Assembly (NCBI RefSeq): GCF_003605385.1
Contig: NZ_QYTV02000001.1
Span: forward strand, 212,946-276,945
DNA from: Siminovitchia acidinfaciens
GTDB taxonomy: Bacteria; Bacillota; Bacilli; Bacillales; Bacillaceae_C
Length of the DNA: 64,000 nucleotides
Direction of reading: 5' to 3'
This document shows, one piece after another, positions 22,038 to 30,854 of the stretch. The notes beneath the pieces are model-generated. The model was not told the DNA's origin. It did not search any database and saw nothing but the letters and a program-made list of their open reading frames with translations. A program made the translations under genes and the position numbers. How positions within the stretch are numbered: the stretch's first letter is position 1; every line of letters starts with the position of its first letter.

Positions 22038-23079
22038 AAGATTTTCCAACCTTTTGTCAAGACTTATCGCCCTGAATAGTTTTGTTATTTTGCTCGTCAT
22101 TCTTGTCGCAGGCATATCCGTTAAGGATTATGCTTGTTTTTTGGTTAATTCGGAACAAGTCACGGGACAGGCTCTTGTTGACACCTTGAACGGATTTCTT
22201 TGGAAAGTTGGAATAGTTGTTTTTATTATAGTGGGGCTGTTTCACTATTTTACAGTAAGAAAAATGATGCGTCCCATTAAATCTTTATCAGCTGCGGCGA
22301 AATTGGTAAGGGAAGGCAGCATCCCAAGCAACATTGATGTAAGAACATCTGGCGAGATGAAAGAGTTGATTGAAAGTTTCAATTCAATGACCGAAACCCT
22401 TTACGCAGTTCAGGAACAAAGGGAGGAAATGCTTCGCGATATCGCCCATGAACTTCGTACTCCTTTAACAAATATAAACGGATATCTTGAGGCCTTGCAA
22501 AATGAGGTGATAGAAGGGGATTCCGAATTATTTGGTTCACTGCTCGAAGAATCCCAGCGTATTACAAGAATTGTCGAAATGATAACAGAATTGAATTCGT
22601 GGGATGATGGGAACTTTTTCTCGGATAAGGAGTTTCATCCAGTAATGGTCAATGAAGTGCTGGCCAAGGTGGTTACGACTTTCCAATTGAAGCTGGAAAA
22701 CAATTTTAAAAACATTGATATTCATATTGAACAAGCGGAACTACTGGGGAATCAGGACGGCCTCAAGCAGGCTATTACAAATATACTTCAAAATATTATT
22801 GATTATAATACCGAAGAGACATTGACCGTGAACGGATCGGTGGAAAATGAAACATACACCATTGTCTTTTCACATACTGGTCAATTTATTGATCCTGAAA
22901 AAAAAGAACTTATCTTTGAGCGCTTTTACCGATTGGAACAATCAAGAAGCACGGAAACCGGTGGTGCAGGTCTTGGGCTTGCCATCACCAAAAGTATTAT
23001 TGCTTCCCATGGCGGCAAGGTCGGAATCAAGACAAATGGCACCTGCCATACTTTTTGGATAAAGCTTCCTTTGAATTGA
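22024..23079 (+). CDS. Sensor histidine kinase of the redox cluster, degenerate ATP lid
   Basis: 351 aa: TM1 (about residues 14-31), a short external loop, TM2 (about 60-77), HAMP, HisKA with H-box DIAHELRTPL, and HATPase. The N-box reads LQNIIDYN, and the G1 box, normally D-x-G, reads SHTGQFIDPE with His for Asp. The F-box (FERFYRL) and G2 box (GAGLGLAI) are normal. The external loop is very short, which suggests sensing within the membrane or of the redox state. The TTG start at 22024 follows GGAATGGGG; GTG at 22006 is an alternative. Confidence 0.82.
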   Translation: MWLFKRFSNLLSRLIALNSFVILLVILVAGISVKDYACFLVNSEQVTGQALVDTLNGFLWKVGIVVFIIVGLFHYFTVRKMMRPIKSLSAAAKLVREGSIPSNIDVRTSGEMKELIESFNSMTETLYAVQEQREEMLRDIAHELRTPLTNINGYLEALQNEVIEGDSELFGSLLEESQRITRIVEMITELNSWDDGNFFSDKEFHPVMVNEVLAKVVTTFQLKLENNFKNIDIHIEQAELLGNQDGLKQAITNILQNIIDYNTEETLTVNGSVENETYTIVFSHTGQFIDPEKKELIFERFYRLEQSRSTETGGAGLGLAITKSIIASHGGKVGIKTNGTCHTFWIKLPLN

Positions 23080-23083
23080 CATT

Positions 23084-23115
23084 TTAATCATTCCTTAACA
23101 AATACAAATTATCAT
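23084..23115 (+). promoter_or_regulatory. Direct-repeat promoter of osmC
   Basis: TTAATCA (23084-23090), TTAACAA (23095-23101) and a -10-like TATCAT (23110-23115). All three distances equal those of the ccdA promoter, so one regulator probably acts at both. Confidence 0.65.
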
Positions 23116-23136
23116 GATTTTGAGAGGAGTGATGAG

Positions 23137-23541
23137 ATGGAATTTACCATTGAAAATAACCATATTAAAGGCAGTCTGGGGTTTGGAGAAATTGCTGTGG
23201 CACCGAATGAAACAGACGGTTACCGCCCATACGAGCTTTTTGTTTCTTCATTAGCCGGCTGCAGCGGAATCCTGCTTCGTACCATTTTAACAAAAAGAAG
23301 AATTACATTTGAAAACATCAAAATGGAAGTTACAGCGGTTAGAAATCCCGAAGAGGCGAATCGGATTGAACAGCTTTCTTTTTCGGCCCGTGTTTATACG
23401 GAAGATCCAATTACTCCGCAGCAAGCAGAAAAGATGGCCCATTTAGTGCTGAAAAATTGTGGGATGATCCAGTCAGTCATTCAGTCAATTAATGTCAAGT
23501 TCAGCATTGAATGTACCCCTTTGAATGGAAGTAAGAATTGA
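23137..23541 (+). CDS. OsmC/Ohr family peroxiredoxin-like protein
   Basis: 134 aa. The two family cysteines are in SLAGCSGILLRT (about residue 42) and VLKNCGMIQSV (about residue 109). OsmC/Ohr proteins reduce organic hydroperoxides with dihydrolipoamide or other thiols. Its placement next to CcdA and a thioredoxin-like protein supports a thiol-redox role. Its stop codon overlaps the TTG start of the next gene. Confidence 0.85.
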   Translation: MEFTIENNHIKGSLGFGEIAVAPNETDGYRPYELFVSSLAGCSGILLRTILTKRRITFENIKMEVTAVRNPEEANRIEQLSFSARVYTEDPITPQQAEKMAHLVLKNCGMIQSVIQSINVKFSIECTPLNGSKN

Positions 23542-24143
23542 CCTATTTCCAAGTCGGCAGTTTAGCAATTCCGGCTGTTTGGATTGCCGTTGTAGGGGCA
23601 CTTTTTGTTGCATCCCTTTTTAACTGGGCTGTTATGGGTAAAAAGGTTGAGGATTGGTACTGGAACGGCTTTTTCTATTATTTTGTTTCATGGAAACTAA
23701 GCTATATTGTATTTAATTTTAATCTATTTTTAGACATGCCAATGTCGGTCTTATATTTCAATGGAGGTGAAAAAGGCCATGCTCTTGCGTTGGTCATACT
23801 TTCCATTTATCTACTGGTCGCATTAAAGCGATTCCCATTTTTATATGAAGAAAGTTCCAGGCTTTTTCTGCTCTACTTTATTAGTTATCAAGTGATAGTA
23901 GGATTTTTAGAAAAAAGCAGCTTGGAGATGTTCATCCACCTTGTATTGTTATTCGGTTTCCTTCTCCTATTACAAAAAATGAAAAAAATCCTGATATCCA
24001 GTCAAATGTTCCTGCTGTTCGTATTCCTTGAGCTATTGATCATCAGCTTGTTTAATTCTTTTTTTTCGTTGGAATCATTGACCATTATCTGGATGGGCTC
24101 GATTGTATTTATTCTAGGTATGAAAGCTGATAAGGGGGCATGA
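23538..24143 (+). CDS. Membrane protein of the redox cluster, unknown function
   Basis: 201 aa with about six hydrophobic helices and few charged residues. The N-terminus (FQVGSLAIPAVWIAV) resembles the start of prolipoprotein diacylglyceryl transferase-like membrane proteins, but I see no catalytic motif of that family. TTG start overlapping the osmC stop by 4 nt, and it ends 4 nt before the thioredoxin-like gene, so it belongs to the operon. It may anchor or partner the extracytoplasmic thioredoxin. Confidence 0.65.
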   Translation: MTYFQVGSLAIPAVWIAVVGALFVASLFNWAVMGKKVEDWYWNGFFYYFVSWKLSYIVFNFNLFLDMPMSVLYFNGGEKGHALALVILSIYLLVALKRFPFLYEESSRLFLLYFISYQVIVGFLEKSSLEMFIHLVLLFGFLLLLQKMKKILISSQMFLLFVFLELLIISLFNSFFSLESLTIIWMGSIVFILGMKADKGA

Positions 24144-24147
24144 TGAC

Positions 24148-24741
24148 TTGAATAAAAATTTTTTGTCTGTTGCAATTATCATACTGGCCATTGCCATTGT
24201 AGCCGTCAATTTGTGGAAGCCGGTTGAAAAAGAGGCTTCCAAAGACAAATCGAATACTGAAACGGAGGAAGTGACATCAGAGGACGAAAATGTTCCGGGC
24301 GTGGATCTCTCGCAAGTAAAAGAAGGAAAGCTGGCACCCGACTTTGAATTAGCTACATTAAGCGGTGAAACAGTAAAACTTTCCGATTATAGAGGGAAAA
24401 AAGTAATCTTGAATTTTTGGGCAACATGGTGTCCGCCCTGCAGGGCTGAGATGCCTCATATGCAAAGCTTTTATGAAAAAAACAAGGATAAAGGCATTGA
24501 AATAGTGGCCGTGAACTTGACGAGTATGGACAATGGGAAAATGCAAATAGATAAATTTAAAAAAGAATATGGTCTTACCTTTGATATTCTCTTAGACGAG
24601 GATGGGGATATTGGTATGCAATATCAAGCCTTTACCATACCCACAAGCTATATTATCGATACAAACGGAAAGATAGCACAAAAAATTGTCGGCCCAATGG
24701 ATGAGCCGACGATGGAAAGCCTGACGAACGAGATCGAGTAA
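24148..24741 (+). CDS. Membrane-anchored thioredoxin-like protein, TlpA/ResA family
   Basis: 197 aa. An N-terminal anchor (residues 5-22) is followed by an acidic linker and a thioredoxin fold with the active site NFWATWCPPCRAEMPH and the cis-Pro motif FTIPTSYII. ResA/StoA-type proteins receive electrons from CcdA outside the membrane and reduce apocytochrome c or spore-coat targets. The start is TTG; the ATG codons just upstream are out of frame. Last gene of the ccdA-linked cluster, followed by a terminator. Confidence 0.88.
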   Translation: MNKNFLSVAIIILAIAIVAVNLWKPVEKEASKDKSNTETEEVTSEDENVPGVDLSQVKEGKLAPDFELATLSGETVKLSDYRGKKVILNFWATWCPPCRAEMPHMQSFYEKNKDKGIEIVAVNLTSMDNGKMQIDKFKKEYGLTFDILLDEDGDIGMQYQAFTIPTSYIIDTNGKIAQKIVGPMDEPTMESLTNEIE

Positions 24742-24751
24742 GACCTCCTTT

Positions 24752-24788
24752 GCTTGTAGAGAAAGCTCTTATTCACTACAAGCTTTTT
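24752..24788 (+). terminator. Terminator after the thioredoxin-like gene
   Basis: GCTTGTAG pairs with CTACAAGC around a loop and is followed by TTTTT. It lies between convergent genes. Confidence 0.75.
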
Positions 24789-26181
24789 AGTTTTCGGTGA
24801 ATGGGGAGGCCGGCAATGTCACAATAAATGTAACACCTTCTTCTTCATTCCTGCGTACGTCGATCCTGCCCCCGTGGAGCTTAACTACCTGTAGGACAAT
24901 CGACAACCCAAGCCCCGTTCCAGCAATCTGCTTTGTCCTTGATTCGTCCACTCTGTAAAAACGATCGAAAATCCGTTCCATATGCTTCTCATCAATTCCG
25001 ATGCCGGTGTCAGAAAAGCTCACGGTTACTTTATCCGCTCTTTTAGTAAGTGTAATTTCGATTGACCCGCCTGCCTCGGTATATTTTAATGCATTGGATA
25101 ACAGGTTTTCCCATACCTTTTCGAGGAAGGCAGGATCGCCTTGAAATTCCACTTCGTCAAGGTCTGTAGATAGGGACATTTCTTTTTCCTCAAGAAGCCA
25201 TCTGTGCCTGCGAATGACTTCCATTAACTGCTCATCAAGTTTGAATGCTTTCTTTCGGAGCGGGGAGACAAGCTGATCCAACGAGGTTAAAAGCATCAGC
25301 TGCTTTGTCAAAGTAGAAAGCCGTTCCGTTTCCGATTGAATGACTTTTGCATAATTTTTTCGCTCCGCTTCGGGGAGGTTGCTGTCCGTCAGCAGCTCCG
25401 CATATCCTTTGATGTTTAAAAGCGGCGACTGGAAATCATGCGAGACATCGCTGATAAATTCTTTGCGCATCCGGTCATTTTCACTTAACCTCTCTGTCAT
25501 CGTTTGGAAAGTATGGGCAAGCTGTCCGATTTCATCACGGCGATGGATGTCAAGCTCCGCAGCGTATTGTTCTTCGCCTACTTTTTTTGCAGCCACAGTC
25601 AATTTTGTGATTGGATCAATAAGCATTTTTGCGACAATCAGCATGACCAAAACGCTGATAATCGCCATTACTACAACCATTCCGCCAAGCAAATAATGGA
25701 CCTCAGTAAAAAGGAATTTAATGTCGGGGCGGAGGAAAAGGGCATAGTTTGTCCCGTTATATTGGAAAGGGACACCAACCGTATTCGCCAGCTCGTCGGA
25801 GAAAAACCCCGTGACAAATGTTTCGCTGGGAAGATCCCTCATTCCGTGATAGACTCCACCATCCAATACTTGGTTAATAGCGTCCTCTGAGAGATTGTTA
25901 ACTCGAAAAGCTGCTCCATACCCGGCGGTGTCATGCCGATCGTTTATGACAAATATTTTATAGCCCGCTGCAGCCTGCGTTTCAAGAAAGCTTTCTAAAT
26001 TCAAATCTTGAGTGGATTCGATGTATGAAGCTAAAGATTTTGCAATCGACATGTTTTTTTCATCATTTTTTCCTTTAAGCTGCTGGTGATAATAGGTGTT
26101 GACGGCCAAAAAAGCAATCAGTCCGCTCATGATCATCGTTCCAAGTGTAAAGATAACGAATTTGCTGTAAAGGGATTTCAT
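24787..26181 (-). CDS. Sensor histidine kinase
   Basis: 464 aa: TM1 (about 7-27), an extracytoplasmic sensor region of about 120 aa, TM2 (about 155-177), HAMP, HisKA (DVSHDFQSPLLNIKGY, with Asp after the phospho-His) and a complete HATPase domain (NALKYT, DTGIGI, FYRVDES, GTGLGLSI). It overlaps its response regulator gene by 4 nt. The stimulus is unknown. Confidence 0.9.
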   Translation of the reverse strand: MKSLYSKFVIFTLGTMIMSGLIAFLAVNTYYHQQLKGKNDEKNMSIAKSLASYIESTQDLNLESFLETQAAAGYKIFVINDRHDTAGYGAAFRVNNLSEDAINQVLDGGVYHGMRDLPSETFVTGFFSDELANTVGVPFQYNGTNYALFLRPDIKFLFTEVHYLLGGMVVVMAIISVLVMLIVAKMLIDPITKLTVAAKKVGEEQYAAELDIHRRDEIGQLAHTFQTMTERLSENDRMRKEFISDVSHDFQSPLLNIKGYAELLTDSNLPEAERKNYAKVIQSETERLSTLTKQLMLLTSLDQLVSPLRKKAFKLDEQLMEVIRRHRWLLEEKEMSLSTDLDEVEFQGDPAFLEKVWENLLSNALKYTEAGGSIEITLTKRADKVTVSFSDTGIGIDEKHMERIFDRFYRVDESRTKQIAGTGLGLSIVLQVVKLHGGRIDVRRNEEEGVTFIVTLPASPFTEN

Positions 26182-26852
26182 GGTTTTACAACCTCTAATT
26201 TATAGCCAACACCCCGGACTGTAGAGATGACTACATTTTCAGCAAGCTTTTCCAATTTATCGCGGAGTCTTTTTATATGTACATTCAACGTCTGCTCATC
26301 ACCTTCATAATCAAAGCCCCAAACCCGCTCGAGCAACACCTCGCGGGTAAATACCTGATGGGGGCGGGAAGCAAGCAGGGACAGCAATTCAAATTCCTTA
26401 AGCGGCAGCAGAATCATTTTTTTACCGGCAGACACTTCGTAGCTTTGCCTGTTGATTTTCAAAGGACCAACCTCAATCAGCATATCAACGGCTTTATCAT
26501 ATCTGCGCAAAATGGCATTGATCCGGAAAAGAAGTTCCTTTGGTTCAAAAGGCTTAACAAGGTAATCGTCTGAACCAGCAAGAAAGCCTTTTTCCTTGTC
26601 TTCGAGTTCTCCTTTGGCTGTCAACAGCAGCACAGGAATATCCGCTTCAGCCCTTAACTTTTTCGTAAGTGTATAACCATCCATTCCTGGCATCATCACG
26701 TCGACAACTGCAAGGTCCGGAAACTCACCGTCTAAAAGGGCAAGTGCTTCCAAGCCGTTTGATGCTTTTAAAACGCTATAACCAGCCTGTGTCAAATGGA
26801 TATTTACAAGCTCTAAAATATGCGGATCGTCATCGACAACTAGGATTTTCAA
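26178..26852 (-). CDS. OmpR-family response regulator
   Basis: 224 aa. Receiver domain with VVDDDPHILE, phosphoacceptor Asp in LAVVDVMMPGMDG, conserved Lys in YLVKPFEP, then a winged helix (TLNVHIKRLRDKL, STVRGVGYKLEV). The start is TTG with AAAGGAG about 10 nt upstream. A TATAAT-like -10 (on the minus strand near 26890) lies before it. Target genes are not evident nearby. Confidence 0.9.
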   Translation of the reverse strand: MKILVVDDDPHILELVNIHLTQAGYSVLKASNGLEALALLDGEFPDLAVVDVMMPGMDGYTLTKKLRAEADIPVLLLTAKGELEDKEKGFLAGSDDYLVKPFEPKELLFRINAILRRYDKAVDMLIEVGPLKINRQSYEVSAGKKMILLPLKEFELLSLLASRPHQVFTREVLLERVWGFDYEGDEQTLNVHIKRLRDKLEKLAENVVISTVRGVGYKLEVVKP

Positions 26853-27037
26853 TCGTCGCCAACTCCTTTTACTTAAACTGCTTCTATTATAAAGGAAATT
26901 GTGGCGTATGAGAAAAAGGTAAGGAAAAGGAGACGAAAGCCGTATTTCCAGTTTTCAGCACAATACTTTTCACCTTTTTATCCGTCCGCCATAAGTAGAC
27001 AACAAAAATCAGTCTCTGCTCGGCTGTTTTTATGAAT

Positions 27038-28741
27038 TCAGGTTGGTTTTACAAGTTTATGTTTTCTAATATGGTATTGGAGGCTTTGACGGCTGATTCC
27101 AAGTTTTCTTGCTGCGGCGGAAATGTTCCAGTCAGTCTGCTCCAAAGTAGCTGTTATATAATGTTTCTTTGAGGAAGTAAATAACGATTTAAAAGGTGTT
27201 GTTTCCTTTGTATCTTCTTGATTATTTGTCTCGACAGCTTGTATTTTTCCTCTCATAAAGACGGGCAAATGCTCTATATCGATGGCTTTTTCGTTATCGT
27301 TGAGACGAATCATCAGGTTTTCAATTAAATGCTCAAGCTCCCGGGTGTTTCCTGGCCAGCTATATTGAAGAAGCATTCTTCGCAATGCTTCAGTCATTGG
27401 TGGTGCGACCTTTGAAAACTTATCCTGGTAACGCTGGAGGAAATACTCGATAAAAAAGTGGATGTCCTCCGGCCGCTCCCGCAACGGTGGAATATACAGG
27501 CTTGTCCTGGCAATTCGGTAAAATAAGTCCAGCCTCATTTTTTCATTCGAAAACAGTATTTCAGGATCTTCATTTGATGCGCTGATGACCGTACAATTGA
27601 TAGGCTTGGTATCGTTCGAACCGACTCTTCTGACAAGCCTTTCTTGTAAAACTCTCATTAGCTTGGATTGTAATGTCATCGACATGGAGTTAATTTCATC
27701 GAGAAAGATCGTGCCGTCTTCTGCATATTCAAATAATCCCGCTTGATCGGTTGCCCCAGTAAAAGCCCCTTTCACTGTTCCGAATAACGTACTTTCCAAG
27801 AGGTTTTCCGGTATGGCCGCACAGTTGACAGCCACGAATGGGCTATTTGCCCGCTGACTGTGGTTGTGCATACTTTGGGCAAAAAGCTCTTTTCCAGTGC
27901 CTGTTTCACCCACAATTAAAACATCTGCGTTGTGCACTGCAATGTTTTGTGCGTCTTTGATCAAGTTTTTTAGAACGAGGCTTCTTCCTTTAATATCTTC
28001 GAATGTAAACGTAGTCCCGTTGCTTGAATCAATCCTTTCTACCTGGTTGTCAACAGTATGCCTTTTTTCCTCGATTGTTTGGTGAAGCCTGTCCTTTAGA
28101 AGGGATTCGTTAGTGCTGATTGAAAATACAGCAATGGTCTCCCCGTTTTTTTGGATGGGGAAAGTACTGTAATTTACATATCGGGGAACACCATCAATTT
28201 TTGAGTGGGCTCTGTATCGTGAAAATATGGGCTTTTCCGTTTTTAACACGTGTTTATGCTCGGAGTTTTGTGGATTATAATTATACGCAGTCCAGAGCGG
28301 CTTCCCAATAACCTGGCTTTTGTTCAATCCCTCCATTTTTTCCTGTGCGTCATTATACAGGACAATATCCCCGTTCAAGTTGCTCATCATTACCCCCTCA
28401 TCAAGGGAGTCGATTACTCTTTCAAGGCAATAAAGGCGATTGCTCTTGTTTTCTATGAGATTCGCCAAATCCTCAAGGCAAAGAATAATGTATGGCTGTT
28501 CAGAAGCGAAAATTTTCACTTCGATGCTATATTTTTTACCGCTTAGCACTTCAGAAAATATTTCTTTATGTTCGAAGCTAACTTCTTTGGATGTGAGTAA
28601 TTGGGAGATTGGCATTCCTATTTCTATGCTTTTTGACAGATCCGGATTTGTATCATGCCAAATAATCTTGTGGTTTTTATTTAGAATGATGACCTCTTCT
28701 ACAAAACTTTTAATAAGAGAACCGATAGCTGGTGCAAGCAA
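27038..28741 (-). CDS. Sigma-54-dependent activator 1 (PAS, AAA+, Fis HTH)
   Basis: 567 aa: an N-terminal sensory region (1-110), a PAS domain (about 115-215, RVIDSLDEGVMMSNLNGDIVLYN), then the AAA+ domain with Walker A GETGTGKE, the sigma-54-contact loop GAFTGA and Walker B TIFLDEINSM. A Fis-type HTH (AARKLGISRQSLQYHIRKH) is at the C-terminus. It is RocR-like in layout. Transcribed divergently from hutU; the intergenic region holds a 23-bp inverted repeat and a perfect -24/-12 promoter. It probably also acts at 36819-37026, where the same TTTGCATGC half-site occurs. Confidence 0.92.
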   Translation of the reverse strand: MLAPAIGSLIKSFVEEVIILNKNHKIIWHDTNPDLSKSIEIGMPISQLLTSKEVSFEHKEIFSEVLSGKKYSIEVKIFASEQPYIILCLEDLANLIENKSNRLYCLERVIDSLDEGVMMSNLNGDIVLYNDAQEKMEGLNKSQVIGKPLWTAYNYNPQNSEHKHVLKTEKPIFSRYRAHSKIDGVPRYVNYSTFPIQKNGETIAVFSISTNESLLKDRLHQTIEEKRHTVDNQVERIDSSNGTTFTFEDIKGRSLVLKNLIKDAQNIAVHNADVLIVGETGTGKELFAQSMHNHSQRANSPFVAVNCAAIPENLLESTLFGTVKGAFTGATDQAGLFEYAEDGTIFLDEINSMSMTLQSKLMRVLQERLVRRVGSNDTKPINCTVISASNEDPEILFSNEKMRLDLFYRIARTSLYIPPLRERPEDIHFFIEYFLQRYQDKFSKVAPPMTEALRRMLLQYSWPGNTRELEHLIENLMIRLNDNEKAIDIEHLPVFMRGKIQAVETNNQEDTKETTPFKSLFTSSKKHYITATLEQTDWNISAAARKLGISRQSLQYHIRKHKLVKPT

Positions 28742-28810
28742 AGCAATTCCTCCTATTTGTTATTTATATATTCCGAATATATCATGCGTTGACATTTTTT
28801 TAAATAGTCT

Positions 28811-28833
28811 GCATGCAAAAACACTTTGCATGC
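28811..28833 (+). promoter_or_regulatory. Upstream activator site of the hut operon
   Basis: Perfect inverted repeat: GCATGCAAA and TTTGCATGC separated by 5 nt, centred about 200 bp upstream of the sigma-54 promoter, the usual distance for a looping enhancer site. The half-site recurs in a compact palindrome before the hisC-like operon. Confidence 0.75.
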
Positions 28834-28891
28834 TCTAAAAACTTAAGCAAATTCAGCGCTTTTTCCTGATTTCGATTAATTTTCCTTTTTT

Positions 28892-28920
28892 GGCATGCAA
28901 AACTTATCTGCGGACATGCC
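28892..28920 (+). promoter_or_regulatory. Second, imperfect activator-like site before hutU
   Basis: GGCATG and CATGCC arms flank a 17-nt centre that starts CAAAA. The left half matches the GGCATGCAAA half-site of the site at 28811. The stem could also form an RNA hairpin on the activator's side. Confidence 0.45.
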
Positions 28921-28938
28921 GAAAAAGGGGTGATTAGA

Positions 28939-28953
28939 AGGTTATCGAAATCA
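28939..28953 (+). promoter_or_regulatory. Candidate CcpA cre site before hutU
   Basis: AGGTTATCGAAATCA matches the cre consensus WTGNAANCGNWWNCA with two mismatches. It lies between the activator site and the -24/-12 promoter, as do the better cre matches at 36929 and 51717. Confidence 0.35.
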
Positions 28954-29019
28954 ATTAAATTAACATGAAAGTACAGGGTTTTTGGGCGTTTTTTATAAAA
29001 AAAGCCTTTTTTCAAAAGT

Positions 29020-29035
29020 TGGCACGAGGCTTGCA
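29020..29035 (+). promoter_or_regulatory. Sigma-54 promoter of hutU
   Basis: TGGCACGAGGCTTGCA matches the -24/-12 consensus TGGCAC-N5-TTGCA exactly, with the required 10 bp between GG and GC. The start of transcription would be about 38 nt before the hutU ATG. Confidence 0.92.
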
Positions 29036-29084
29036 GTAGTAATATGTGTGAAAGGAAATATTTACTACATAGGAGGAATTTTAT

Positions 29085-30806
29085 ATGTCAACACCAGAGA
29101 TTTTGTATGAAGTAAAGGCACAAAGAGGCGACACGTTACGTTGTAAAGGCTGGAGACAGGAAACCATTTTGCGGATGCTTGAAAATAATATGGAAAATGC
29201 GGAAAAACCCGAAGAGCTGGTCATTTACGGAGGAATCGGAAAGGCAGCGCGCAACTGGGAGTCGTACCATGCCATAGTCAAATCATTGAAGGAGCTTGAA
29301 GACGATGAGACATTGGTTGTACAGTCCGGTATGCCTGTGGCAGTTTTCAAAACACATAAATACGCACCGACAGTTGTCATGGCAACAACAAACATCATGA
29401 AAGCTGACTGGCCGACGTTCTATGATCTTCAAGAAAAGAACTTGACAATCTACGCAAACTACACAGCGGCACCTTGGGAATATATTGGAACACAAGGGGT
29501 TATCCAAGGTACTTTTGAAACATTGTCCGCCATTGCACGCTTGCACTACAACGACTCTCTTGTAGGAAAAATACTCTTGACTGCAGGGGCAGGCGGAATG
29601 GGTGGAAACCAGACAAGAGCGATGACGATGCACGGCGGAGTAGCCATTCTTTGTGATTCAAATGTGGAAATCATCAACCGCCGGATTGAAAAAGGATTCA
29701 TTGATGTATTGGTCGACTCACTGGACGAAGCGATTGCCATGGCCAAGCAATATGCTGCAGAGAAGAAAGCAATTGGTATCGCAGTTGTTGGAAACGCTGC
29801 CGATGTATTTGAAGAAGTCATTGAAAAAGGGTTCCTTCCTGACATAACAACATCCATGACGCCGGCGCATGACCCAATCTCTTACTTGCCATCCGGCTTT
29901 ACCGTACAGGAAGCGGAAGAGTTGCGTGAAAAAGACTTCGACCTCTACTTAGAAAAAGCAAGGGAAACAATGATCCGCGAGTTGAAAGCGCTTATCAAAT
30001 TCATGGATCTTGGCGTCCATTCATTCGAATATGGGACAAGCATCCGTAAAGAATGTATTGACGCTGGAATGGAGGAAAAAGAGGCAAAGCGCCTGCCAGG
30101 ATTCGTTGCAGAATATATTCGACCGCTCTTCTGTGAAGGGCGTGGGCCTTTCCGCTGGGTATGCATGTCAGGAGATCCAGAAGATTTAAGGAAAATTGAC
30201 GACATGATACTTGAGAAGTTCAGCGACGATCTGCTCGTTACACGCTGGATCAAGTTGGCAAAAGAGCATATCCCGATCGAAGCTCTTCCGGCAAGAATCT
30301 GTTATATGGGCTTTGGACAGCGTAAAGAATTCGCTCTTGAAGTCAATGACATGATCCGCCGCGGGGAATTATCCGGACCTGTTGCTTTCTCACGTGACAA
30401 TTTGGACTCCGGCTCCATCGTGAACCCGACGTTCGAATCAGAAAACATGAAAGATGGCGGGGACCTTATCTCTGACTGGCCGGTATTGAACGGACTTCTT
30501 AATGCAGTGGGGATGTGTGACTTGATCGCGCTCCAGGCCAACTACTCCATGGGTGAAGCCGTCCACACTGGAGTCACAATGATTGCGGACGGAACGGAAG
30601 AATCTGATATGAGATTGGAAGTTTCTATGACAGTCGACTCCGGTATAGGTGTTGTCCGCCATGCGCAAGCTGGATACGAGATTGCTAAAGACGTAGCCAA
30701 CGGAAAAGGAAAACTGACAGACGAAAGCATCAAGATCCCTCTTTGGTGGACTCCAAAAGCCACATTCGGACCGAAAGATTTGGAGAAAGAAGACGTTAAG
30801 GCATAA
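29085..30806 (+). CDS. hutU: Urocanate hydratase family protein, divergent
   Basis: 573 aa. Urocanase signatures are clear: YGGIGKAARNWESYHAI, TAGAGGMGGNQ (NAD fold), GNAADVFEE, AHDPISYLP, GFVAEYIRPLFCEGRGPFRW and KDGGD. Urocanase adds water to urocanate to give imidazolonepropionate using tightly bound NAD+. Against the Bacillus and Pseudomonas sequences as I recall them, the active-site Cys of LDCGS is Ser (residue 442) and the HHGGGVG loop is QANYSMG (484-490). It may therefore hydrate a related imidazole acrylate rather than urocanate. First gene of the sigma-54-driven hut-like operon, with a strong AGGAGG site. Confidence 0.85.
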   Translation: MSTPEILYEVKAQRGDTLRCKGWRQETILRMLENNMENAEKPEELVIYGGIGKAARNWESYHAIVKSLKELEDDETLVVQSGMPVAVFKTHKYAPTVVMATTNIMKADWPTFYDLQEKNLTIYANYTAAPWEYIGTQGVIQGTFETLSAIARLHYNDSLVGKILLTAGAGGMGGNQTRAMTMHGGVAILCDSNVEIINRRIEKGFIDVLVDSLDEAIAMAKQYAAEKKAIGIAVVGNAADVFEEVIEKGFLPDITTSMTPAHDPISYLPSGFTVQEAEELREKDFDLYLEKARETMIRELKALIKFMDLGVHSFEYGTSIRKECIDAGMEEKEAKRLPGFVAEYIRPLFCEGRGPFRWVCMSGDPEDLRKIDDMILEKFSDDLLVTRWIKLAKEHIPIEALPARICYMGFGQRKEFALEVNDMIRRGELSGPVAFSRDNLDSGSIVNPTFESENMKDGGDLISDWPVLNGLLNAVGMCDLIALQANYSMGEAVHTGVTMIADGTEESDMRLEVSMTVDSGIGVVRHAQAGYEIAKDVANGKGKLTDESIKIPLWWTPKATFGPKDLEKEDVKA

Positions 30807-30810
30807 TTTT

Positions 30811-30854
30811 GATGAGGGGTTGATGGCCCGTTCCAAACGGGCCACTCTTCATCT
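30811..30854 (+). other. Long hairpin between hutU and hutI
   Basis: GATGAGGGGT and ACTCTTCATC (with G-U pairs) enclose GGCCCGTT/AACGGGCC. No U-tract follows. A processing or partial-attenuation structure in the 266-nt intercistronic gap. The rest of the gap has a smaller GCGAAC/GTTCGC hairpin at 30995-31009 and no convincing gene. Confidence 0.5.
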
